Shown piece by piece: positions 24,854-33,112 of a stretch of DNA of 37,168 nt. The DNA is from CAWJFP01 sp963842155 (lineage in GTDB: Bacteria; Pseudomonadota; Alphaproteobacteria; JACZXZ01). The DNA is taken from contig CAWJFP010000037.1 of the NCBI GenBank assembly GCA_963842155.1, positions 1-37,168 on the forward strand, written 5' to 3'. Under the pieces are notes generated by a model that worked only from the letters and a program-made list of their open reading frames with translations, was not told where the DNA came from and did not search any database. How positions within the stretch are numbered: position 1 is the first letter of the stretch; the number at the start of each line of letters is the position of its first letter. A program made the translations under genes and the position numbers.

Positions 24854-26475
24854 ATGCTCGAATTCCGCAAGGACATTTTCGCCGACGAACGCGACGACAA
24901 CCTGAAGGAGGTCGGCCACCCGACGCAGCGTCAGGACATGCTCGGGCACGTCACCGGGACCTCGGCCTATTACGATGATCACCGCTTCGCCAACCTGCTC
25001 CATCTGAAGGTTCTGCGCAGTCCGCATGCCCATGCGCGTATTCGCTCGATCGACGACTCGGTCGCGGCGCGCGCGCCGGGCGTCAAGCGGATCATTCGGG
25101 CGGCCGACGTTCCGGTCAATCTCAATACGCTCTTGAGCCTCATCCAATTCGGCAAGGACGACGAGCCTTCGCTCGCGACCGACGTCGTGCGCTACAAGGG
25201 CGAGCCGATCATCGGAGTAGTCGCGACCAGCGAGCGCGCGGCGCTTCAGGCCCTCGCCATGGTGCGCGTCTCCTACGATCCGCTGCCGGCAGTCTTCGAT
25301 GTAGAGGAGGCGCTGAAGCCGGGAGCCCCGTCGGTCAACGCAACCTATCCGAAGAACACGTTCGAATATTACGGCAAATACGACCACCAGAAGCTTCGTT
25401 TCGGCGACGCCGATACGGCCTTCGCGCAGGCCGACGTCGTGCTCGAAGAGCGCTATCAGATGTCGCCGATCGAGCATGCCCCGATCGAGACCAACGGCTC
25501 AATCGCCGTGCCGGACACGAACGGCCGATTTGTCGTTTACACCTCGACCCAGGCGCTCTTCTTCTCTTTGGACACCGCCGCCAAGATCAATGCGATGCCC
25601 TCGAACCAGTTGCATTTCATCGGCGGCACTGTCGGCGGCGGCTTTGGCGGCAAGGTCGACACCCTCACCGAGCCCCTCGTCATCCTCGCGGCGCGCCTGA
25701 CGGGCGCACCCGTGCGCTACCGGCTGAGCCGGCACGAGGAAATGCAGTTCGGCTCGCCCCGCGGCGCTGAGCGAATCTATGTCAAAGACGGCGTCATGCG
25801 GGATGGGCGGATCATCGCCCGCAAGGTGAGAGCTTATTTCGACAGCGGGGCCTACACGCGGCTTTCGAGCTACGCGGCAGTCAAATGCGCGGCCCATATT
25901 CCCGGACCCTATACGATCCCCAACGTCCACGCGGACATCTTCTGCGTTTTCACCAACCGAACACCGGCGACCGCAATGCGCGGGTTCGGCGTCACGGCGC
26001 TCGACTTCGCGCTTGAATGCCAAATGGACAAGCTCGCCGTTGCGGTCGAGATGGACCCTCTCGAGTTCCGCATTCTCAATGCTTACCGCGACGGCGACAT
26101 GAAAGCGCACCGGCGCGAGGCCAAGAACTGCGCGCTCATCGAATGCGCGCAGGTCGCCGCTGAAAAAGCCAACTGGCCGATCCGCGAGGAATTCCGCAGG
26201 ATGTCGTCGCGGGTCGGCGGGGGGCAGCGCGGACCGGCGGCGGCGCGACCCGGACCGGCGCACAGGCTCCTGTCGCCGCCCCCGCGCCCGCACAAACCGG
26301 GGCAGGCTCGCCCCAGCGTGTCCCGTACGATCGCGCCGCTGCGGCCGCGCCGGCACATAACGTGCCACCGCCGACGCCCGCGCGAAGCGCACCGCCACCC
26401 CCTGCCGCGCCGCCTGCCGGATCGACGCATGGGGCGCCGCGCTTTTCCTCAGTTTTTGGAACACGGAGGCGCTGA
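24854..26475 (+). CDS. Molybdopterin-binding large subunit, N-terminal polypeptide (CoxL-like, part 1), frameshifted in its tail
   Basis: The ATG at 24854 follows GAAGGACACCGCC. About 450 residues cover the aldehyde-oxidase/xanthine-dehydrogenase a/b hammerhead domain (VGHPTQRQDMLGHVTGTSAY, KGEPIIGVVATS) and the first Mo-cofactor domain, with GGTVGGGFGGK at 257-267 and TPATAMRGFG ending near 379. The loop is RGFG, not the AYRCSFR or AYRGAGR of CO dehydrogenases. In a run of six G at 26218-26223 one base seems missing. The other frame then reads a Pro/Ala-rich tail, PVAAPAPAQTGAG and later NVPPPTPARSAPPPPAAPPA, ending at TGA 26473-26475. The uncorrected frame stays open to 26533 with an Arg-rich tail, so the tail is uncertain. 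Confidence 0.8.
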
Positions 26476-26478
26476 TCA

Positions 26479-27501
26479 ATGGCCAAGCATCGCGGACGCG
26501 GGGTGGCGACCATCAATTATCCGATCGGCATGAATCTCGGCGGCGATCCGAGCCAAGCGCTGGTTCATTCCAATCCGAGCGGAAAATTCACCGTCGCTCT
26601 TTCCTCGATCGACCTCGGACAGGGAATGAAATCGGTGACGCGGCAGATCTGCGCGGAGACGCTAGGCGTGCCGGTCGAGGACGTCTATGTCGACACCGCC
26701 GATTCGGACACCGGCCCGCATTGCATGGGCTCGTTCGCCTCGCGCGGAACGCACCGCGTCGGCAACGCGGTGATGGTAGCGGCGCGCGAGGCGCGCGCGG
26801 TCATGATGGAGGCGGCGGCGGAGGAGCTTGAAGTCGACCCAGGCGACCTCGAGACCGACGGGCGCGGCTCCATCCGGGTGAAGGGCGCGCCCCACCGGTC
26901 GATCTCCGTGCGCGACGTCGCTATCGCGGCCCAGTTCCGTCAGGGACGTACGATCTCCGGGCGCGGCATTTTCCTGGTGCCGTTGTCGGACGTCGATCCG
27001 GAAACCGGCGAGATGTCGCCGGCAACCTGCTACGCCCACGCCTGTCTCATTGTCGAAGTCGAGGTCGATGACGAGACCGGCGACGTCACCGTGCTGAAGA
27101 TGACAAGCGCCTACGAGGTTGGGCGCGCGATCAACCCCAAGCTCGTCGAACAGCAACTCGTCGGCGGCTCATGGATGGGCATGAGTCACGCGCTCTATGA
27201 GACTACGGAACCGTATTACCCGGATACCCGTGAGGGACCGCGGGACTTCAACGAATACCTGATGCCCGGCCCCGGCGACATCTGTCCGCACGACATTGTG
27301 GTGCTCGAACGGCCCGCCCCTGACGGCCCCTTCGGCGCGAAGGGCCTGGGCGAGATGTGCGCCAATCCCGTCCTGCCGGCGGTCGCCAACGCGATTTTCG
27401 CGGCGGTTGGTGTGCGTATCAACGAACTGCCAATCACGCCGGAGAAAGTTCTCAGGGCGCTGAAAGCGCGGGGCGGCGCGGCCCCGGCGCGCGCGCGGTG
27501 A
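26479..27501 (+). CDS. Molybdopterin-binding large subunit, C-terminal polypeptide (CoxL-like, part 2)
   Basis: The 340-residue protein starts at ATG 26479, three bases after the TGA that closes part 1 and in the same frame, with GGAGG 9 bases upstream. It is the second Mo-cofactor domain: SSIDLGQGMKSVTRQICAET and DTGPHCMGSFASRGTHRVGN. It ends with the catalytic-base motif FGAKGLGEM, in which Glu292 is expected to activate the hydroxylating water. Together with part 1 it makes the length of a normal CoxL/XdhB chain (about 790) plus a linker. Either the subunit is made as two chains or the stop interrupts one chain; the good ribosome-binding site favours two. It is followed after 6 bases by CoxD. 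Confidence 0.88.
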   Translation: MAKHRGRGVATINYPIGMNLGGDPSQALVHSNPSGKFTVALSSIDLGQGMKSVTRQICAETLGVPVEDVYVDTADSDTGPHCMGSFASRGTHRVGNAVMVAAREARAVMMEAAAEELEVDPGDLETDGRGSIRVKGAPHRSISVRDVAIAAQFRQGRTISGRGIFLVPLSDVDPETGEMSPATCYAHACLIVEVEVDDETGDVTVLKMTSAYEVGRAINPKLVEQQLVGGSWMGMSHALYETTEPYYPDTREGPRDFNEYLMPGPGDICPHDIVVLERPAPDGPFGAKGLGEMCANPVLPAVANAIFAAVGVRINELPITPEKVLRALKARGGAAPARAR

Positions 27502-27507
27502 TCTGTC

Positions 27508-28389
27508 ATGGCGGTGCGCCGTACCATCGTCGGCATCGGCAGCCCGCGGGAGCTCGAGGAGGCGCTTCGCGCCGCCTACTACCTGGCCGACGAGGAGCTT
27601 TCGACCGCCGCCTATCTCGCGCTCGCCCTCGGCAAGCCGCTCTTGCTCGAAGGCGCGCCGGGCGTGGGCAAGACCGAAGCCGCCAAGGCGATTGCCGGCG
27701 TGCTCGGCCGCATCCTCCTCCGCCTGCAATGCTACGAGGGCATCGACGCGGCGGCGGCGCTCTACGAATGGAATTTTCCGCGCCAGATGCTCGCGCTGCG
27801 CCGGGAGGGCGCCGGCGAGGTCGACATCTATCGCGACGAGTTCCTTATCGAGCGGCCGATGCTCGCCTGCCTGCGGCGTCCCGAAGAAACAGTGCTGCTC
27901 ATCGACGAGATCGACCGCTCCGACCACGAGTTCGAGGCCTTCCTCCTCGAGTTTCTTTCCGACTTTCAGATTTCGATTCCCGAGCGAGGCACCATTCGCG
28001 CTTACGAGCGGCCGGTCGTGATCCTCACCTCCAATCGGACACGCGAATTGCATGAAGCATTGCGTCGCCGCTGCGTCTATCACTGGATCGATTATCCCGC
28101 GCCCGAGCGCGAAATGCGGATCATCATGATGCGCGCATCGGGTGTTGGCGAGCGGGCGGCGCGGGCCGTCGTCGCCGCAGTGGGACGATTGCGCCGCGAG
28201 CCGCTCGCCAAGCTCCCCGGGATCGCGGAGGCGGTCGAATGGGCGGAGGCCGCAACGCTCCTCAACGAACAGGGAACGCGGTGGCCGGAAGCCTTCCGGC
28301 GCTCGCTCGGCGTCGTCCTCAAGGACGAGGACGACTTCGTTCATGTCGCGCCGAAGATCGACGCCATTCTCGCGGAGGCGCAGGCATGA
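27508..28389 (+). CDS. coxD: MoxR-type AAA+ ATPase (CoxD-like)
   Basis: The 293-residue protein has Walker A GAPGVGKT at 49-56, Walker B VLLIDEID at 129-136, the sensor-1 region VILTSNRTRELHEALRRRC and a C-terminal lid. It matches MoxR-family CoxD proteins, which in CO dehydrogenase and other Mo-hydroxylase operons act as chaperones for insertion of the metal centre or sulfuration of the active site. It works with a VWA partner, here CoxE, whose ATG overlaps this stop (ATGA). Symbol assigned on family and context; the enzyme served is not CO dehydrogenase. Confidence 0.9.
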   Translation: MAVRRTIVGIGSPRELEEALRAAYYLADEELSTAAYLALALGKPLLLEGAPGVGKTEAAKAIAGVLGRILLRLQCYEGIDAAAALYEWNFPRQMLALRREGAGEVDIYRDEFLIERPMLACLRRPEETVLLIDEIDRSDHEFEAFLLEFLSDFQISIPERGTIRAYERPVVILTSNRTRELHEALRRRCVYHWIDYPAPEREMRIIMMRASGVGERAARAVVAAVGRLRREPLAKLPGIAEAVEWAEAATLLNEQGTRWPEAFRRSLGVVLKDEDDFVHVAPKIDAILAEAQA

Positions 28390-29498
28390 TCGACACGGCG
28401 CGTCCCATTGCCCACTTCCTCGGCTTCACCGCGCTGCTGCGGCGCGCGGGCTTCGCCGTCGCGCCCGAGCAGACGATGGCTTGGCTCGCCGCGATCGATC
28501 TTCTCGGACCCGAAGAGATCGGCGACGTCCGTCGCGCCGCCCGCGCCACGCTGGCGCCGCCGCCGGAGCGCTTCGCCGAATTCGACGCGCTGTTCGATGC
28601 GCATTTTCTCGGCGCGCTAGGCTCGCAACTGGAATCAGAGCCGAGCGACGAGGCGCCGCTGCGGGCTGCCGACGATTCGTCGGTTGGGCCCGAGCCGATT
28701 TTCGGCGAGGAGACGCGTGAATCGGGCGCCAAGGCGACTGGCGCCGAGAGACTCTCGGCGCGGCGCTTCGGACCCGGGGACCAGAACGAAACGCTGCGTC
28801 GCTTCGCCCGCGCTTTGCCGGCCCGCGTGCCGCGGCGACGCGGTTATCGCTGGCGGGCGGCGCGCGGCGGGCCCGGCACCGATGCGCGGCGCATGTTTCG
28901 CGACGCCATGCGCCACGCCGGCGAGTTCATCCGGCTGCGCCGCCGCAGGCGCCGTCTGCGGCAGCGCCGCATCGTCGTCCTTATCGATGTCTCCGGCTCG
29001 ATGAAGGAGCGCACGCAAGCCCATCTTGCCTTCGCCCATGCCCTGGCGCGCGCCGCCGAGACTGCCGAGGTGTTCACGATCGGGACGAGGCTCACACGCA
29101 TTACCCGGGCGTTGCGGCTGCGCAACCGCGAACGGGCGCTCGCCGCCGCGTCTTTGCTCGTTGCCGACTGGGACGGCGGCACCCGCATTGGTGAGGCGCT
29201 CGGGGCCTTTCTCGCCATTCCGCGCTTCGCCGCGCTGGCGCGCGGGGCGGCGCTCGTCGTCCTTTCGGACGGGCTCGAGCGCGGCGATCCGAGCGCGATG
29301 CGCGACGCGGTCGAGCGCTTCTCTCGGATCGCGTGGCGGACCGTGTGGCTGACGCCGCTCGCCGCCGATCCGGCCTTCGAGCCTCGCACCGCCGGCCTGA
29401 GCGCGGCGCGGCCCTTCCTCGACGAACTCGGCGACGGCGGCTCGATCGACAGCATCTGCGCCCATGTTCTCGATTTGGCGAACGCGAGGGCGGCATGA
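28386..29498 (+). CDS. coxE: VWA domain-containing protein (CoxE-like)
   Basis: Start ATG 28386 overlaps the CoxD stop; 370 residues. A longer upstream frame exists but lies inside coxD. The N-terminal 160 residues are helical and Arg/Ala-rich. A VWA domain follows with the MIDAS motif VLIDVSGSM (Asp201, Ser203, Ser205), the metal-site Thr in GGTRIGEAL and the Asp in VVLSDGLERGD. CoxE proteins pair with MoxR ATPases in maturation of molybdenum hydroxylases. The gene is coupled at both ends by 4-base overlaps (ATGA), so CoxD, CoxE and the amidohydrolase are one translation unit. Confidence 0.9.
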   Translation: MIDTARPIAHFLGFTALLRRAGFAVAPEQTMAWLAAIDLLGPEEIGDVRRAARATLAPPPERFAEFDALFDAHFLGALGSQLESEPSDEAPLRAADDSSVGPEPIFGEETRESGAKATGAERLSARRFGPGDQNETLRRFARALPARVPRRRGYRWRAARGGPGTDARRMFRDAMRHAGEFIRLRRRRRRLRQRRIVVLIDVSGSMKERTQAHLAFAHALARAAETAEVFTIGTRLTRITRALRLRNRERALAAASLLVADWDGGTRIGEALGAFLAIPRFAALARGAALVVLSDGLERGDPSAMRDAVERFSRIAWRTVWLTPLAADPAFEPRTAGLSAARPFLDELGDGGSIDSICAHVLDLANARAA

Positions 29499-30383
29499 CG
29501 GCGATCGTCGACGCCCATCACCACATCTGGCGGCGCCGCGACCTGCCCTGGCTCGACGGGCCGATGCAGCCACGCATCTTCGGCCCTTACGAGCCGATCC
29601 GCCGCGACTATCCGATCAGCGAATATCTGGAGGACATCGCGGGCTGCGACGTGACCCGATCCGTCTACGTCCAGGCCAATTGGGCCAAGGACGCCTTCGA
29701 GGACGAAGTCGCCTACGTGCAGCGCGCCGCCGACGAGAGCCGGTTATCCGCAGGCGATCGTTGGCTACGCCGACTTTCTCTTGAAGGACGTGCGCCCGCA
29801 GCTCGACCGCCTGACTAAATATCGCGGCATGCGCGGGTTGCGAATGCAGCTGCACTGGCACGAAAACCCGCAATACCGGTTCGCGGCGGACCCAGACCTA
29901 GCCCGCAACCCGACGCTGCAACGAAACGTCGCCCACCTCGCCGATTACAACTGGAGCTTCGATCTCCAGGTCTTCGCCGGTCAGATGGACGGCGCGGCGG
30001 ACCTCGCTGCCAGCTGTCCCAAGGTTATTTTCATCCTTCAGCACGCCGGCATGCTGGAAGACCTTTCCGCGACCGGATGGACGCAATGGCGCGCCGGGAT
30101 GCGCCGTCTCGCCGCGTGCCCGAACGTGGTTTCGAAGCTGTCCGGCCTCGGCTCGTTCATCCATAGCAACGATCCCGACCACATCACGGCCATCGTGCGC
30201 GAAACTGTCGAGGCGTTCGGTCCGACACGCTGTCTGTTCGGCTCGAATTTCCCGATCGAAAAATTGTGGACGTGGTATTCCGACCTCGTCGCGGCGTACC
30301 GAGGCGCGCTCGCGCCGTTCGGAGAAGCGGCGGCGGGCGCGGCGCTCCATGAAACGGCGGCAAGGGTTTATCGGCTCAATTGA
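29495..30383 (+). CDS. Amidohydrolase family protein (TIM-barrel metal hydrolase), one frameshift
   Basis: The ATG overlaps the CoxE stop. The protein opens IVDAHHHIWRRRDLPWLDG, the metal-binding strand 1 of amidohydrolase-2 (PF04909) lactone and dicarboxylate hydrolases. Around 29740-29745 one extra base shifts the frame. Afterwards the other frame gives YPQAIVGYADFLLKDVRPQL, then KYRGMRGLRMQLHWHENPQY, VIFILQHAGM, NVVSKLSGLGSF and the strand-8 Asp equivalent region RCLFGSNFPIEKLWTWY. Corrected length is about 295 residues. At that last site the usual Asp of GSDWP is Asn (GSNFP), as in a known subset of the family. The role is probably hydrolysis of a lactone or cyclic amide made in the pathway. 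Confidence 0.85.
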
Positions 30384-30416
30384 CTAGGGGTTTGGACCCC
30401 GAGCGGGGAGGAACGC

Positions 30417-31265
30417 ATGGCGCTCGAAATCAAGATTCTCGACTACGGCGATATCGAACTCGAATCGAGCTTCCTGGTGCTCTATCGCGATTGCGGCCGC
30501 ACGCGCCGGGTGCCGGTCTTCGGCTTTCTCGTTCTCGGCGGGACTTGGCCGGTGCTGGTCGACACCGGCTATCGCTCGAACCAGATCATGGAGACTCTCG
30601 GGATGCGCGGGCTGCAATCCCACGAGACTATGATCGAGAACCAACTGAAGAAGCACGGGCTGAAGCTCGGGGACGTGCGCTACGTCCTCCATACGCACCT
30701 GCATATCGACCATGCCGGCAAGGACGACCTCTTCCCCATGAACACGGCGGCCGTCATCAATCGGCGCGAGCTCGAATATTCGGTTTCGGGCCTCATGCAT
30801 CCGCAATATCCGGCGGTCGACATCAAGCATCTCGTCGATCGCCTCCACACCAAGGGGGCGCTGCGCTTTCTCGACCTCGAAATATCCGGGCCGACCGAAC
30901 TGATGCCAGGGCTCATCTGCGAGGCAGCCGGCGGCCATACCGAGGGCTCGATGAACGTCATCGTGAAGACCAGCGAAGGGGTCGCGACGATCTGCGGCGA
31001 CGTGATCTACGACATAAACGACCAGCTGGTCGAACCCTTCCGCGAAATCGGCGACATGGAGCCGCGCGTCACAGGCAACCACGGCACGACGAAGCGCCAG
31101 GAGAAGGCCGCGATCAAGAAGGTCGTCGCCAGCTCGCGCTTCGTGTTGCCGGTCCACGACCGTCCGGCGCTAATCGAGGCCGGGCAGGTTGTCGGCCGTC
31201 TGCAGGACTCGGTTCCGGGTGCAATCGTCCAGTCCTTGCCGAGACGCCAATGGTTCCCGGCGTGA
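30417..31265 (+). CDS. Metallo-beta-lactamase-fold hydrolase (N-acyl homoserine lactonase-like)
   Basis: The 282-residue protein starts at ATG 30417 after GGGGAGGAACGC. The dinuclear zinc motif is LHTHLHIDHAG with His94, His96, Asp98 and His99. Further ligands are the His in EAAGGHTEGSMNVI, the bridging Asp in ICGDVIYD and the late His in VLPVHDRP. Sequence style is that of the AHL-lactonase group (AttM/AiiA-like), which also holds many lactonases acting on other rings. In this cluster a catabolic lactonase is more likely than quorum quenching, but this is inference. No signal peptide is seen, so it is cytoplasmic. Confidence 0.88.
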   Translation: MALEIKILDYGDIELESSFLVLYRDCGRTRRVPVFGFLVLGGTWPVLVDTGYRSNQIMETLGMRGLQSHETMIENQLKKHGLKLGDVRYVLHTHLHIDHAGKDDLFPMNTAAVINRRELEYSVSGLMHPQYPAVDIKHLVDRLHTKGALRFLDLEISGPTELMPGLICEAAGGHTEGSMNVIVKTSEGVATICGDVIYDINDQLVEPFREIGDMEPRVTGNHGTTKRQEKAAIKKVVASSRFVLPVHDRPALIEAGQVVGRLQDSVPGAIVQSLPRRQWFPA

Positions 31266-31281
31266 CGAAAGGGGACGTCCA

Positions 31282-32853
31282 ATGAACCACTCCGCCCTGC
31301 GTCGCGAATTTTCGGATTTGATCGATCTCGACGCGCCCGTGGAGCGGCTGGCGGGCGGGTTCACGTTCACCGAGGGGCCGATCTGGCACCCGCGCGATCA
31401 ATACCTCCTCTTCTCCGACATGCCGGCCGACGTGCGGCGCCGCTACGACGAGCACGGCGGCGTGCGCGAAGTAATGAAGCCTTCAAACAAGTGCAACGGC
31501 ATGACCTACGATGCGAACCTCGCGCTCGTTATCTGCGAGCATGCGACGTCGAGCCTGGTGCGCGAGCGCGACGGGCGGCGCGAGATTCTTGCATCGCACT
31601 TCGAGGGCAAGGAACTCAACAGCCCGAACGACGTGTGCGTGCGCTCGGACGGTTCGATCTATTTTTCCGATCCCTGGTACGGGCGGATGCCGGTCTACGG
31701 CGTCGAGCGGCCCCGGCAGCTCGGGTTTCAGGGCGTCTACCGCGTGCCGCCGAGCGGCGGCGAGCCTCAGCTTCTCGTCGATCGCAACCTCTTCGAGCAG
31801 CCGAACGGGCTCTGTTTTTCGCCCGACGAGCGGCAACTCTACGTCAACGACACGGTGCGCGCGTTGATCCGAGTGTTCGACGTGAACGCCGACGGCTCGC
31901 TCGGCCCCGACCGCATCTTCGCCTCCGGCATTCGCTCCGAACTGGAGCCGGGGGTGCCCGACGGCATGAAATGCGACAGCGCCGGCAATGTCTGGGTGAC
32001 GGCGCCGGGCGGCGTATGGGTCTATTCGCGCTCGGGCGCGGTGCTCGGCAAGGTCAGGGTTCCGGAGCTCGTCGCCAATCTGCACTGGGGCAAGTCCGAT
32101 TGGCGCACGCTGTTCATGTGCGCCACCCATTCGCTCTATGGGGTGCGTACCAAGATCGGCCCTCGCGTCGAGCCCTTCATGCGATCGAATGCCCCAGCCA
32201 GCACGGGTGCGACGGCGGCAGCGCCCGAGCGTGCCAGCGCGAAAGGTGGTCTCGCGCTCGATCCTGCGCGCTGCGCGCTCATTATCCAGGACATGCAGAA
32301 CGACGTAATGATGGAAGGCGGCGCCTTCGCCTCCTCGGGCTCGCCGCAACACGCCCGCGCGCAGAACGTCATCGAGAACATCCGCCGCCTAGCCGACGCT
32401 TGCCGGTCGCGCGGCGTAATGATTATCCACGTTTGGTTCGTCGTCGAACCGGGCGCGCTCGGCTTCACGCTCAACGCACCGCTGTTCGAAGGCGTCGTCG
32501 ACCAGAAGGCGATGGTGCGCGGAACCTGGGGCGCGGCGCCGGTCGCCGGACTCGAGCCGCAGCCCGGCGACCACATCGTCGAAAAGATGCGCATGAGCGC
32601 GTTCGAAGGAAGCAAGCTCGAAACCGTCCTCAGGTCAGGCGGTCGCGACACGATCATCGACACCGGTGCGTGGACCAACATGTCGATCGAGCACACCGCC
32701 CGTACGGCGGCCGACAAGGGCTATTTCGTCGTCGTGCCGGAGGACTGCTGCTCGACGATGAATGCCGACTGGCACCGCGCTTCCATCCAATACGCCATGC
32801 AGAACGTCGCCGCGGTGACGAAAGCAACCGAGGTCATCGCCGCCCTGGGTTAG
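31282..32853 (+). CDS. Fusion: SMP-30/gluconolactonase domain plus isochorismatase-like domain
   Basis: The 523-residue product uses ATG 31282, with AAAGGGG upstream. Residues 10-305 are a six-bladed SMP-30 propeller with FTEGPIWHPRDQYLLFSD (metal Glu), NSPNDVCVRSDGSIYFSDPW, PNGLCFSPDERQLYVNDT and PDGMKCDSAGNVWVTAPGG. A short Ala/Thr/Ser linker leads to an isochorismatase-like hydrolase (about 325-523). Of its usual Asp-Lys-Cys triad, Asp337 (IIQDMQND) and Lys435 (VEKMRM) are present, but the Cys position is Ser468 (WTNMSIEHTA). The first domain would open a lactone; the second would normally cleave an amide. It is the last gene of the operon and is followed by a palindromic repeat. Confidence 0.88.
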   Translation: MNHSALRREFSDLIDLDAPVERLAGGFTFTEGPIWHPRDQYLLFSDMPADVRRRYDEHGGVREVMKPSNKCNGMTYDANLALVICEHATSSLVRERDGRREILASHFEGKELNSPNDVCVRSDGSIYFSDPWYGRMPVYGVERPRQLGFQGVYRVPPSGGEPQLLVDRNLFEQPNGLCFSPDERQLYVNDTVRALIRVFDVNADGSLGPDRIFASGIRSELEPGVPDGMKCDSAGNVWVTAPGGVWVYSRSGAVLGKVRVPELVANLHWGKSDWRTLFMCATHSLYGVRTKIGPRVEPFMRSNAPASTGATAAAPERASAKGGLALDPARCALIIQDMQNDVMMEGGAFASSGSPQHARAQNVIENIRRLADACRSRGVMIIHVWFVVEPGALGFTLNAPLFEGVVDQKAMVRGTWGAAPVAGLEPQPGDHIVEKMRMSAFEGSKLETVLRSGGRDTIIDTGAWTNMSIEHTARTAADKGYFVVVPEDCCSTMNADWHRASIQYAMQNVAAVTKATEVIAALG

Positions 32854-32901
32854 AGCATGATCCCGAAAAGTGGAATCCGGTTTTCGAAAAAGATCATGCT
32901 C
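32853..32901. repeat. GAGCATGATC-type palindromic intergenic repeat
   Basis: GAGCATGATC (32853-32862) and GATCATGCTC (32892-32901) are perfect inverted arms. Inner CCGAAAA and TTTTCG pairings extend the hairpin. This form of repeat is frequent between genes of Bradyrhizobium and related genera. It begins within the stop codon of the SMP-30/isochorismatase gene and could act as its transcription end. The 80 bases after it hold a second short hairpin, CCTTCGC/GCGAAGG. Confidence 0.75.
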
Positions 32902-32984
32902 AATCGATATCTATACCGGTAGCGCAAGCCCTTCGCTGGCGAAGGCCCTTTGCACCGCGGGACGGGCGGCTCAGGCGCCGCTTG

Positions 32985-33112
32985 ACCAAGATATCAAGCG
33001 GACGAAGCTGGCTAACGCCTCGATATCGTCCTGCGAGCGGACGTCGAGCTTGCGCAGCTTGGCGCGCAATCCCTGCAGTTTGTTCGGGTCCAGATCGGTC
33101 GCAATCACTTTA
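32985..33112 (-). pseudogene. SDR oxidoreductase, middle part, separated from its start by the IS5 element
   Basis: Read from 33112 leftward, the frame gives KVIATDLDPNKLQGLRAKLR then KLDVRSQDDIEALASFV and, after a frame break, LDILV. This is the second beta-strand to the strand-4 region of a short-chain dehydrogenase. It joins exactly to the N-terminal piece at 34377-34475 when the IS and one copy of its TTTA duplication are removed. The rest of the gene (about 160 codons, with the catalytic Tyr) is missing toward the palindromic repeat. Confidence 0.82.

Noticed and set aside
23543..28389. Annotation as aerobic CO dehydrogenase coxMSL
   Set aside because: The large subunit lacks the CO-dehydrogenase active-site loop, so only the general family name is supported.
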